Positions 1 to 5,958 of a stretch of 10,702 nucleotides of DNA are shown piece after piece. A program made the position numbers and the translations under genes. Position 1 is the first letter of the stretch, and every line of letters begins with the position of its first letter. Under the pieces are notes generated by a model. That model ran no database searches. It was not told the DNA's origin and worked only from the letters and a program-made list of their open reading frames with translations. The stretch is from a bacterium (GTDB taxonomy: Bacteria > Ratteibacteria > UBA8468): positions 1 through 10,702 of the forward strand of contig DAOVGU010000195.1 in assembly GCA_030672255.1 (NCBI GenBank), read 5' to 3'.

Positions 1-91
1 GCTGCAAAAACTCAAAGAACCGTCTTATCAGATGGCACTATTTTAGTAAGCTTTTTATTGGACAGTAGTGTTTTAACATCTGAAACGAAGT
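1..91. other. Non-coding left edge, possible IS-end-like sequence
   Basis: I see no credible reading frame here on either strand. The segment lies downstream of the last gene of the operon and upstream (left) of the first repeat. The stretch around 56-75, ending in ACAGTAGTGTTTTAA, vaguely resembles insertion-sequence termini I recall from other genomes. No transposase is visible and the other end would lie outside the window, so this is only a weak suspicion. Confidence 0.25.
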
Positions 92-169
92 GTCACCCTG
101 AATGTCAACGAAGGGTCTCATATAAAGCGAGATTCTTCGCCCCGTATTAAATACGGGGCTCAGAATGAC
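92..169. repeat. MITE-like inverted repeat at the 3' end of the cyclase gene
   Basis: Imperfect terminal inverted repeats, GTCACCCTGA at 92-101 and TCAGAATGAC at 160-169, match at 8 of 10 positions. The inside holds a short GCGA/TCGC hairpin and a near-perfect palindrome, CCCCGTATT-A-AATACGGGG, at 140-158. A shortened relative of the right half (AGATTCTTC...TCAGAATGAC) recurs at 5533-5559, which supports a dispersed family. The element overlaps the end of the adenylate cyclase gene: its last codons and TAA stop lie inside the repeat, so the repeat probably supplied the final residues. On the sense strand the palindrome is not followed by a T run, so it is not a canonical terminator, though it could block 3' exonucleases. 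Confidence 0.75.
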
Positions 170-2096
170 TTATTCCTTTTAACCTATAAAGGGAAACAGG
201 TTCTTTCTTTCCGCGGATGGTTATTGGTTTCATCTCCTGACAATTTACTAAATCCTTCACTAAAGAATAGGTATTCTCGCTGATAATAATCTCTCCCGGG
301 GAAGTGATCTCTTCCAGACGGGCCGCTAAGTTTACCGCATCACCAATGGCGGTATAGTCCATCCGCTCGGGAGAGCCAATATTGCCGATAATTACCTCTC
401 CGGTATTGATGGCAATTCCCACCTCAATCTTTCTGTCTATTACCTCAGTCCACCTTTCCTCAATTTGCTTTATCCCTTTCTGAATTTCAACTGCAGCGCG
501 AACTGCCCTTTCCGCATGATTCGGTTGGGAAAGCGGGGCTCCAAAGACGGCCATAACACAGTCTCCGATGAACTTATCCAGGGTTCCCTGGTAGTTAAAG
601 ATTCCTTTTACCATTATCGTCAAAACCTCATTGAGAATTTCCACAACCTTCTCCGGCTCTAAACCTTCAGAGATTTTGGTAAATCCCCGGATATCGGCAA
701 AGAGGATGGTCAATCTCTTCCTCTCACCTCCCAGGGTTACCTCCCCGGGTTTGCTCAACAGTTCATTAATAATTTCGGGAGCGGTATAGCGCGAAAAGAG
801 CGATTTAATCCGCGTTTTTTCTCTACTCTCAAAGACAAACCGATAGAGAATAATCGCAAGGTAGGCAAGGACGATTACTATCAGCGGGGAGATAAAAGGA
901 ATCCAGATTTGTAAGGATTTGAATAACCAAAAGCCAGTGAAGAAGTAGATAAGAGCAATCCCGATGGTCAGGAAAATCCCTTTTATCGCATTTACCCGAG
1001 GGACGGCTACCCCCAGTAGAAGCCCTAAGAAAATAAGAATAAGAAAATTAATTGGTCTTTTTGTCTGCCGGAGGAAATCTCCTTTGAGAATATTGCTGAC
1101 TACGCTGGCATGCAGCCCAACCATTGGGTATTTTGCAGAAACAGGAGTAGGTCGCAAATCCACCGTTCCGGTGGCTACATAGCCAACCAGAACTACCTTA
1201 CCTTTTAACCTTGAAAGGGGAACAAGTGGTTTTTCTCCTTTCTGGAGCTGAAGATAGGATTGGAGAATCTGGACAAAGGAATATGCTGGGAACTTTTCTA
1301 TATCTCCAGGAAAATTGATAAGCATACAGCCGTTTTCATCGATGGGAATTTTGATGCTGCCCAATTTTACATACCTGCCGGGAAGAACCTTAATCTGCTC
1401 AAGGGGAATACCAAAATAAGAAGCCGCAACTACAAGACCCAAAGCTGGATAGAGCCTTTCTCCGGACTTGATAAAGAGGGGAATTCTTCTGCTGGTCCCA
1501 TCGCTATCGGGCGGAAGGTTAATTACTCCTAATCCTTTTGCAGCATGAGCAAGATTTTTAATTGGCAGGGAGGCGGATGAAGAATGATAGAATTGGTCGC
1601 AGGCGGAAGGAGCAGGGAGAGAAAATCTTTTTAATCTTTCTTCGGAAGGAACTTTTCCTTCCTCTCCGGGAAGTTCAAATTTGGGAAGTTCAAAGAAGAA
1701 GGTATGATAAACGTTACGCGCTTTTTTTGTTGCTTGAATCAGAAGATTATCGCATTCCGGGTGTCCCGAGGGGTCCAAAAAGAGAATATCGTAGCCAATA
1801 GCCTTTACATCACATTCTTTGAGAATCTGAATCAATGTTGCATGGTAATCCCTGGTCCAGGGCCAACAGCCGATTGCTTCAATGTCTCTGTCCTCAATGA
1901 AGATGATGACAATGTCTGGATTGACCTTCTGGGAACCCCGGAGTCTAAAACGAAAATCAAGGCTGGTTAATTCAGGCTTCTCCAATAAAGGAGTGAAAGA
2001 AAGAAGAATTGTAAAGAGAGAGGCAAAAAATCCAATCCAGATTCCAATTGTCCTGGGTCGGCTACTTTTTCTGAAGACTTCTTTAGGAGATTTCAT
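147..2096 (-). CDS. CHASE2-domain class III adenylate/guanylate cyclase
   Basis: Membrane cyclase, probably making cAMP from ATP in response to a periplasmic signal. Numbering uses the 649-residue form starting at the ATG at 2096. There is one N-terminal helix (about 16-34), then a periplasmic CHASE2 domain (about 40-345, with typical LDFRFRLRG and CWPWTRDYHA motifs). Three more helices follow (about 348-418), then the catalytic domain (459-640). Catalytic features are intact: metal aspartates D468 (FADIRGF) and D512 (KFIGD), purine-specifying K508 and T582 (a Lys/Thr pair as in class IIIb adenylate cyclases), and N589 and R593 in NLAARLE. I prefer this ATG over the TTG at 2156 because AGGA lies 5 nt upstream and it overlaps the lipoprotein gene by only 14 bases. 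The last seven residues (SHSEPRI) come largely from a repeat. It is the final gene of the operon. The ligand is unknown. Confidence 0.93.
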   Translation of the reverse strand: MKSPKEVFRKSSRPRTIGIWIGFFASLFTILLSFTPLLEKPELTSLDFRFRLRGSQKVNPDIVIIFIEDRDIEAIGCWPWTRDYHATLIQILKECDVKAIGYDILFLDPSGHPECDNLLIQATKKARNVYHTFFFELPKFELPGEEGKVPSEERLKRFSLPAPSACDQFYHSSSASLPIKNLAHAAKGLGVINLPPDSDGTSRRIPLFIKSGERLYPALGLVVAASYFGIPLEQIKVLPGRYVKLGSIKIPIDENGCMLINFPGDIEKFPAYSFVQILQSYLQLQKGEKPLVPLSRLKGKVVLVGYVATGTVDLRPTPVSAKYPMVGLHASVVSNILKGDFLRQTKRPINFLILIFLGLLLGVAVPRVNAIKGIFLTIGIALIYFFTGFWLFKSLQIWIPFISPLIVIVLAYLAIILYRFVFESREKTRIKSLFSRYTAPEIINELLSKPGEVTLGGERKRLTILFADIRGFTKISEGLEPEKVVEILNEVLTIMVKGIFNYQGTLDKFIGDCVMAVFGAPLSQPNHAERAVRAAVEIQKGIKQIEERWTEVIDRKIEVGIAINTGEVIIGNIGSPERMDYTAIGDAVNLAARLEEITSPGEIIISENTYSLVKDLVNCQEMKPITIRGKKEPVSLYRLKGISHSEPRI

Positions 2097-2754
2097 CCAA
2101 TTCCTGAATGATTCGCTGTCGAACTTTAGCCAAAACCTCTCCTGTGGCCAGGTCAAGGAGTTTTAGTCTATGGCGAAGACCGCGTTTGTAGCGGGCGAGA
2201 TTGAGGAGACCGGTGGGTAATTTTAAATCTTCGGAAACATCAAATTCTTCATCAAAAATTGGTTCATCAAAATCCTTGAGAAACAGTTTTACCCGCATGG
2301 AAACGGTAATAACAAATTCATCCTTTGCCCAGAGTGTAGTGATATTGCCTAAATAAGGGATAAAGGTGGCCTTGTTCAGTTTGATAACCGCCTGAAAATG
2401 CAAAAGTTCCCCTTCAATTCTGCAATCGGTAGCCCCCACCTCTTCTTGGGTAGAAACATCTTCTGCCTTAAATCCATAAGCCACTAACTCTCTGGTAAGT
2501 TGTTGAGAAATGAGCGTTGCCGGGGGCTGAGCAAAGTTCTTATCCCTTGTGCTGAAGATCAGCAGCTTCCCTTTTAAGCCTTCCTTTTCTTCAAGAGGTC
2601 TTTTATCGGCAAAGGCCAAAACTGAAATAACGATGTCCTTTTCAATTTTTTCCTCAGGAGGTTCAATTTCATACTTAACCGTATGCGGTGCGGTCGCGCA
2701 ACCAGCTAAAAACACTAAAGCTAACGACAAAATGCTGATTTTTTTCTTTTTCAT
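2083..2754 (-). CDS. Lipoprotein, probable outer-membrane partner of the Mla/MCE transporter
   Basis: A 223-residue lipoprotein. Residues 1-18 form a lysine-rich signal peptide with a hydrophobic core, ending in the lipobox LAGC with the lipid-bearing cysteine at C19. The mature part (ISVLAFADKRP near 43-53, then alternating strand-like segments) resembles the YajG/PqiC-like auxiliary lipoproteins of ABC transporters, but I do not recognise a decisive motif. Its start codon overlaps the mlaD stop in an ATGA junction (2751-2754), and AAGGAGG lies at 2766-2772, so it is translationally coupled to the MCE gene. This linkage suggests it works with MlaD in the periplasm or outer membrane, for example as the receiving end of lipid shuttling. 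Family membership is moderately sure; the partner role is inferred from context. Confidence 0.8.
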   Translation of the reverse strand: MKKKKISILSLALVFLAGCATAPHTVKYEIEPPEEKIEKDIVISVLAFADKRPLEEKEGLKGKLLIFSTRDKNFAQPPATLISQQLTRELVAYGFKAEDVSTQEEVGATDCRIEGELLHFQAVIKLNKATFIPYLGNITTLWAKDEFVITVSMRVKLFLKDFDEPIFDEEFDVSEDLKLPTGLLNLARYKRGLRHRLKLLDLATGEVLAKVRQRIIQELDEIS

Positions 2755-3491
2755 GGTACTCTCGGCCTCCTTAGCTTTTCTATCTCCGTTTTTCTCTCTC
2801 TACGTTCCCTGGCTCTCCAGATGAGCCGGCTCGGATGTTTCTTAATGATCGCCGTAAACTCCCTGGCATTGGCAGTAGTATCTTTTAAATTTTTAATTAT
2901 CTCCCTGATATTTTCTCTATTTTCTTCAATCATTGCGTTGATATTTTTTAATAGCTGAGAGAACTGGGCAGTATCAACCTTCTCGGCGAGAGAGCGAAAT
3001 CTATCAGAGGTTGCTTTAATGGAGGCAATTGTCTCGGCTACATTGTCTCCTAAGCCTCCGGCGGTATTGATAATCTCTTGAATGTCCATTGGTTCTTTTT
3101 CCTGGATAATACTACCCGAAGGAAGGGTCGCAGAACTTATAGAACCCGGGGAAATGCCCAGGCATTTTAAGCCAATTACTCCGGTTGCCTTGATTTCCGC
3201 AATAGAGTCGGCTCTGACCTTTATGTCCGGGGGAAGACTAATGATGACTTCAATTTGCTTGTCCCTTTTCGGAACGATCGCAATTGATTTTATGTGGCCA
3301 ACTTTGTGACCGGCAAAGGTAACCGGGGCTCCTTCTTCCAATTGGGCAATTGACTTAAAATAAATTTTATAGGAAGACTCTTTTTTAAAGAGGTCCAGTC
3401 CTCCTACTAAGAAAAGAAGGATTACCAAAATTAATATGCAAGCAACAATCATTGCACCCGATTTGATCTCCGACTTCAGATATTCAGCCAT
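2751..3491 (-). CDS. mlaD: MlaD-type MCE-domain protein
   Basis: The substrate-binding MCE subunit of a phospholipid ABC transporter, anchored in the inner membrane and facing the periplasm. The 246-residue product has one N-terminal helix (about 11-31) and an MCE domain (about 38-135) with GAPVTFAGHKVGHI and the TGVIGLKCLGISPGS signature. A helical, coiled-coil-like tail (about 140-215) and a strongly basic C-terminus (RRERKTEIEKLRRPRVP) follow. I chose the ATG at 3491 because GGAGG sits 6 nt upstream. The earlier in-frame ATG at 3530 lies inside a repeat, has no such site and would add 13 residues unlike MlaD. It follows mlaF after a repeat-filled gap and is coupled to the lipoprotein gene by a 4-base overlap. 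MlaD is known to form hexamers on MlaE. Confidence 0.93.
   Translation of the reverse strand: MAEYLKSEIKSGAMIVACILILVILLFLVGGLDLFKKESSYKIYFKSIAQLEEGAPVTFAGHKVGHIKSIAIVPKRDKQIEVIISLPPDIKVRADSIAEIKATGVIGLKCLGISPGSISSATLPSGSIIQEKEPMDIQEIINTAGGLGDNVAETIASIKATSDRFRSLAEKVDTAQFSQLLKNINAMIEENRENIREIIKNLKDTTANAREFTAIIKKHPSRLIWRARERRERKTEIEKLRRPRVP
2766..2772 (-). promoter_or_regulatory. Ribosome binding site of the lipoprotein gene
   Basis: On the minus strand this reads AAGGAGG, 11 nt before the ATG at 2754. It lies inside the mlaD coding sequence and supports independent plus coupled initiation at the ATGA overlap. Confidence 0.75.
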
Positions 3492-3497
3492 AGTATT

Positions 3498-3502
3498 CCT
3501 CC
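3498..3502 (-). promoter_or_regulatory. Ribosome binding site deciding the mlaD start
   Basis: GGAGG on the minus strand, 6 nt before the ATG at 3491. It fixes the mlaD start downstream of the repeat and rules against the upstream ATG at 3530. Confidence 0.85.
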
Positions 3503-3524
3503 ATTCTTTTAACCACGAATTCCT

Positions 3525-3609
3525 TGTCATTCCCGTGTAAACGGGAATCCAGTATTAGATTCCTGTCCCTGCTTAGATATTGCAGGGACAAGCTTTCACA
3601 GGAATGACA
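3525..3609. repeat. MITE-like inverted repeat between mlaF and mlaD
   Basis: Terminal inverted repeats TGTCATTCC (3525-3533) and GGAATGACA (3601-3609) are perfect. Inside are two hairpins: CCCGT/ACGGG near 3532-3545, and a 9-bp stem TGTCCCTGC (3564-3572) with GCAGGGACA (3582-3590). An outer, nearly matching pair, TTAACCAC (3509-3516) and GTGGTTTA (3625-3632), encloses the element, so it may sit inside an older repeat. The outer right arm includes the mlaF stop codon. The family type, GTCATTCCCGTG... ending in ...GGAATGAC, is one I recognise as dispersed in many bacterial genomes. It fills almost the whole mlaF-mlaD gap without damaging the mlaD ribosome binding site. Confidence 0.8.
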
Positions 3610-3622
3610 GTTGCACTGTCAT
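3604..3622. repeat. Hairpin ATGACAG-N5-CTGTCAT shared with a second locus
   Basis: ATGACAG (3604-3610) and CTGTCAT (3616-3622) form a 7-bp stem with a 5-nt loop just after the mlaF stop. The same arms recur at 5406-5424 next to a different repeat, with CACAG flanking in both, which points to a shared repeat module. Confidence 0.65.
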
Positions 3623-3629
3623 CTGTGGT

Positions 3630-4415
3630 TTACTTACCAGTCAGAGTTGCAAGGTACTCCTTGCCTGTGCGGCGCTGCGTTAGTGGTCCCTCGGGAGAAC
3701 CACTAATAAATTGTTGCACAACCTCATTTTGAGAGTTTTTAATCTCAGATGCCGTTCCATAAGTAATGATCTTTCCTGCATGCAGCATCGCGATTTTGTC
3801 AGCAATCGAGAATGCACTCTTCATCTCATGTGTAACTACGATAGAGGTTATATTTAACTTTTTGCTTAGGTCGATGATCAATTTATCGATAGCGGCCCGG
3901 CTAACCGGATCAAGTCCTGCACCCGGTTCGTCATAAAAGACTACTTCCGGATCTAAAGCAAGCGCCCTTGCCAGAGCCACCCTCTTTTTCATTCCACCAC
4001 TTATCTGGGAAGGAAGAAGATCCTCGAAGCCGGAAAGGCCAACAAGTTCTAACTTCATTTTTACTATGATCTCGATAATCCTATTATCGAGTTTAGTATG
4101 TTCCCTTAAAGGAAGAGCAACATTTTCGCCGACGCTCATCGAATTGAAGAGAGCACCGCTTTGATAAAGCATACCAAATCTTTTCCTTAAGTTATCCAAG
4201 GAGTCCTCGTCCATTTTGGTGATATCTTCTCCGGCAATAAGGATCTCCCCGCTATCCGGTCTTATCAATCCAATCAGATGTCTTAAAAGCGTACTTTTGC
4301 CACAGCCACTGCCCCCCATAATTACGGTAATTTCCCCCTTTTCTATTTTTAGATTGATATTATCAAGGACCTTTTGGTTATCAAAACTCTTAACTAAGTT
4401 CTTTACGATAATCAT
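3630..4415 (-). CDS. mlaF: MlaF-type ABC transporter ATPase
   Basis: The cytoplasmic ATPase of the Mla lipid transporter, pairing with MlaE. At 261 residues it has the full ABC set: Walker A GGSGCGKST (34-42), Q-loop Q85 within MLYQSGALFNSMSVGENV, signature ISGGMKKR (138-145), Walker B VVFYDEP with D162 and E163, and H-loop H196. The MLYQSGALF segment and the C-terminal SPEGPL tail are typical of MlaF; in known complexes the C-terminal region helps dimerisation and MlaB binding. The ATG at 4415 is forced, because an in-frame TGA lies 15 nt upstream and the product aligns from residue 1. Oddly, no Shine-Dalgarno sequence precedes it, and a 27-bp inverted-repeat arm ends only 8 nt upstream. It lies between mlaE and mlaD in the operon. 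Confidence 0.95.
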   Translation of the reverse strand: MIIVKNLVKSFDNQKVLDNINLKIEKGEITVIMGGSGCGKSTLLRHLIGLIRPDSGEILIAGEDITKMDEDSLDNLRKRFGMLYQSGALFNSMSVGENVALPLREHTKLDNRIIEIIVKMKLELVGLSGFEDLLPSQISGGMKKRVALARALALDPEVVFYDEPGAGLDPVSRAAIDKLIIDLSKKLNITSIVVTHEMKSAFSIADKIAMLHAGKIITYGTASEIKNSQNEVVQQFISGSPEGPLTQRRTGKEYLATLTGK

Positions 4416-4423
4416 GGCAAAGT

Positions 4424-4548
4424 GGGGTCAGGTCTCAACATTTGACAAAATGCTATTGTAGGGGCTTGATTCATCAAGCCCTTTGAGTCAGATGAATCCG
4501 ACCCCTACAAAGTTCTTGTTTTTTTGTCAAATGTTGAGACCTGACCCC
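4424..4548. repeat. MITE-like element with perfect 27-bp terminal inverted repeats
   Basis: The arms at 4424-4450 and 4522-4548 are perfect reverse complements over 27 bases, beginning GGGGTCAGGTCTCAACATTT. I recognise these ends from short elements seen near REP-type (Y1/IS200-like) transposases in many genomes, but no transposase is present here. The element occupies nearly the whole gap between the mlaE stop (4553) and the mlaF start (4415). In the mRNA it would fold into a long stable hairpin ending 8 nt before the mlaF ATG. A second repeat type is nested inside at 4456-4510. Confidence 0.9.
4456..4510. repeat. Inner repeat nested in the 27-bp-arm element
   Basis: Arms TTGTAGGGG (4456-4464) and CCCCTACAA (4502-4510) are perfect over 9 bp. 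Inside, GGGCTTGA (4462-4469) pairs with TCAAGCCC (4474-4481), and alternatively GATTCATC (4468-4475) with GATGAATC (4491-4498). The TTGTAGGGGC type of repeat is one I know as an independent dispersed family, which suggests insertion of one element into another. Confidence 0.75.
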
Positions 4549-4552
4549 TTTG

Positions 4553-5344
4553 TTAAATAAAGTAGAACAATGCATTAAGGAAACAGTCGGTAATAATGAT
4601 GAGGAAAATGGAGGTAACCACCGAGGTGGTAGTTGCCTTTCCCACCCCTTCGGCCCCCCTTCTGGCAATAAATCCCTGGTAGCAGCCGACCATTCCAATA
4701 ATTCCGGCAAAAAAGAAACTTTTGATGAGTCCGGTAAAGAGGTCCTTTGCCTCCATTGCCTTAAAGGTTTGAGAGAAGTAGTAATAGGTATCAAGTCCTA
4801 AGCTAAATTTGGCGATGAGATAACCCCCTAAAATTCCGACAATATTGGCAATGATGGTTAAACAGGGAAGCATAATCAAAATGGCCAGAAGTCTAGGGGC
4901 AATGAGAAAGCGAACAGGTCTTATGGCCATGGTCTCTAAAGCATCTATTTCCTCGGAGACCTTCATTGTTCCCAGTTCAGCCGTCATCGCTGCTCCCACC
5001 CTTGCTGCTACCACAATGGCTGTAAGCAAGGGACCTAATTCCCGGGAAAACGATACTCCAACTAAAGCGCCCACTAAGATCTCCGATTGGAAGATTCTTA
5101 ACTGATAGGCAGTAAGCATCGCCAGAGTGATGCCGAAGAAGAAAGAAACAAAACTAACGATAGGGAGGGATTTTACTCCAATCAGTTCTAACTGGCCAAT
5201 GAAATGTTTCTTATTTATCGGTTTACCGCGGAAAGGAGCGATAAAAATCCAGTAGAGAGCCTGCTGAAAGAGAGAAAGGATACTGCCTAAATGTCGCAAG
5301 AGCAAATTTAAACTTCGCCCTAAATAACCACAGAAATTTTTCAT
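4553..5344 (-). CDS. mlaE: MlaE-type lipid ABC transporter permease
   Basis: The membrane subunit of the phospholipid (MCE) ABC transporter in the inner membrane. At 263 residues it matches the family length. An amphipathic N-terminal part is followed by about five hydrophobic segments. The family's most conserved stretch is clear: SRELGPLLTAIVVAARVGAA then MTAELGTMKVSEEIDALETM, which carries the coupling region that contacts MlaF. The start at 5344 is forced by an in-frame TGA about 18 nt upstream, yet no Shine-Dalgarno sequence is visible. A strong orphan one lies about 270 nt upstream, beyond a block of repeats. The stop codon directly abuts the next repeat. It is first of the mlaE-mlaF-mlaD block and follows the STAS gene. 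Confidence 0.95.
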   Translation of the reverse strand: MKNFCGYLGRSLNLLLRHLGSILSLFQQALYWIFIAPFRGKPINKKHFIGQLELIGVKSLPIVSFVSFFFGITLAMLTAYQLRIFQSEILVGALVGVSFSRELGPLLTAIVVAARVGAAMTAELGTMKVSEEIDALETMAIRPVRFLIAPRLLAILIMLPCLTIIANIVGILGGYLIAKFSLGLDTYYYFSQTFKAMEAKDLFTGLIKSFFFAGIIGMVGCYQGFIARRGAEGVGKATTTSVVTSIFLIIITDCFLNALFYFI

Positions 5345-5419
5345 GTAATAGTTTAAAATTCAAAACTATCACTGATTACAGAGATTAAACTTCTTGATTA
5401 CACAGATGACAGCATTGCT

Positions 5420-5527
5420 GTCATTGCGAGGAACGATAGTGACGTGGCAATCCGCGAAGCGTCGCGAGCTTGCCTTTGGCAAGCGTGGCGATCTCATTGA
5501 GATTGCTTCGCTAACGCTCGCAATGAC
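5420..5527. repeat. MITE-like repeat with GTCATTGCGAG ends
   Basis: Perfect 11-bp terminal inverted repeats are GTCATTGCGAG (5420-5430) and CTCGCAATGAC (5517-5527). Internal pairs are GCGAAGC (5454-5460) with GCTTCGC (5505-5511), and a central hairpin GCTTGCC-TTT-GGCAAGC (5468-5484). The whole unit could fold into a long cruciform or RNA stem. I recognise this GTCATTGCGAGGA... type as a widely dispersed bacterial repeat. Confidence 0.85.
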
Positions 5528-5532
5528 TTCGT

Positions 5533-5559
5533 CAGATTCTTCACTCCGTTCAGAATGAC
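5533..5559. repeat. Truncated copy of the 92-169 repeat family
   Basis: AGATTCTTCACTCCG then TTCAGAATGAC matches the right half of the element at 92-169, without its central palindrome. It directly follows the complete repeat at 5420-5527, so it may have been cut by that insertion. Confidence 0.55.
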
Positions 5560-5577
5560 ATTAATCGCTGTAATCAT

Positions 5578-5597
5578 ACGAATACGCAAATATTCGT
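5578..5597. repeat. Small hairpin ACGAATA-N6-TATTCGT
   Basis: A 7-bp perfect stem with a 6-nt loop lies between the outer repeat (ending 5576) and the orphan ribosome binding site. It has no T run on either side, so I do not call it a terminator. Confidence 0.5.
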
Positions 5598-5611
5598 GCC
5601 GCTGAAGTGAA

Positions 5612-5618
5612 CCTCCTT
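5612..5618 (-). promoter_or_regulatory. Orphan Shine-Dalgarno sequence after the STAS gene
   Basis: AAGGAGG on the minus strand lies 7 nt past the STAS stop codon, with no ATG, GTG or TTG at a usable distance downstream. The next real gene, mlaE, lacks a Shine-Dalgarno sequence. I infer this was the original mlaE ribosome binding site, now separated from its start by the repeat block. Confidence 0.5.
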
Positions 5619-5625
5619 GCCTACT

Positions 5626-5958
5626 TTAAAATGCCTTTAGAGCCTCCTGCTCCTCCTGGTAGATAGAGAAAATCTCTGTTAATTTAGAAACCTCAAAAAT
5701 ATTTCTGACCGATTGGTTTAACCCGATAAGTTTTAATTTACCACCATATCCATTTAGCTTTTGCATCAGTTCGATCAAGGTAGCCAGGCCAGAACTATCA
5801 ATATAGGTTACTTCGCCAAGGTTTATTAATATTGCTTTTCTTTTTTGCTTGACCAAATTGATGAATCTTTCCCTGACTTTCGAGGAATTATAGAAGTCAA
5901 CTTCTCCTGTAAGGTCAACGATAACCACATCCTTTTGACTTCTTTCCTTTATCTGCAT
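5626..5958 (-). CDS. STAS-domain protein, anti-sigma factor antagonist or MlaB-like
   Basis: A 110-residue single STAS domain of the SpoIIAA/RsbV type. The phosphorylation-site motif DSSG is at 54-57, so S55 is the expected target of the neighbouring kinase and of the PP2C phosphatase. In classical partner switches the unphosphorylated form binds the kinase and frees its other partner. It overlaps the kinase gene by 10 bases (5949-5958), showing coupled expression. There is no clear Shine-Dalgarno sequence. The next genes are mlaE, mlaF and mlaD, and in Mla systems a STAS protein, MlaB, binds MlaF. So this could be an MlaB equivalent, a sigma-pathway antagonist, or both. The STAS call is firm; the target is not shown by the sequence. 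Confidence 0.9.
   Translation of the reverse strand: MQIKERSQKDVVIVDLTGEVDFYNSSKVRERFINLVKQKRKAILINLGEVTYIDSSGLATLIELMQKLNGYGGKLKLIGLNQSVRNIFEVSKLTEIFSIYQEEQEALKAF

Larger units (their letters stand above)
5373..5576. repeat. Outer inverted repeat enclosing a composite of smaller repeats
   Basis: TGATTACAGAGATTAA (5373-5388) and TTAATCGCTGTAATCA (5561-5576) are inverted copies matching at 15 of 16 positions. They enclose an ATGACAG-N5-CTGTCAT hairpin (5406-5424), a complete 108-bp element (5420-5527) and a truncated copy of another family (5533-5559). This layered order suggests successive insertions in the gap between the STAS gene and mlaE. The whole gap (5345-5625) holds no gene. Confidence 0.7.

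Noticed and set aside
140..158. Palindrome as an intrinsic terminator of the operon
   Set aside because: No T run follows on the sense strand and the stem contains the stop codon; it fits the repeat better.
2097..2156. Longer cyclase start at a TTG (2156)
   Set aside because: It would overlap the lipoprotein gene by 74 bases, and the ATG at 2096 has AGGA 5 nt upstream.
3492..3530. Longer mlaD start at 3530
   Set aside because: That ATG lies in the repeat arm and lacks a ribosome binding site; the ATG at 3491 has GGAGG at ideal spacing.
4474..4794. A 106-codon minus-strand reading frame across the mlaE/mlaF junction
   Set aside because: It runs through the repeat and overlaps the clear mlaE gene in another frame; its sequence shows no domain.
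3525..5576. Repeats as a CRISPR array
   Set aside because: The units are different inverted-repeat families at irregular spacing, with no equal-length spacers and no cas genes.
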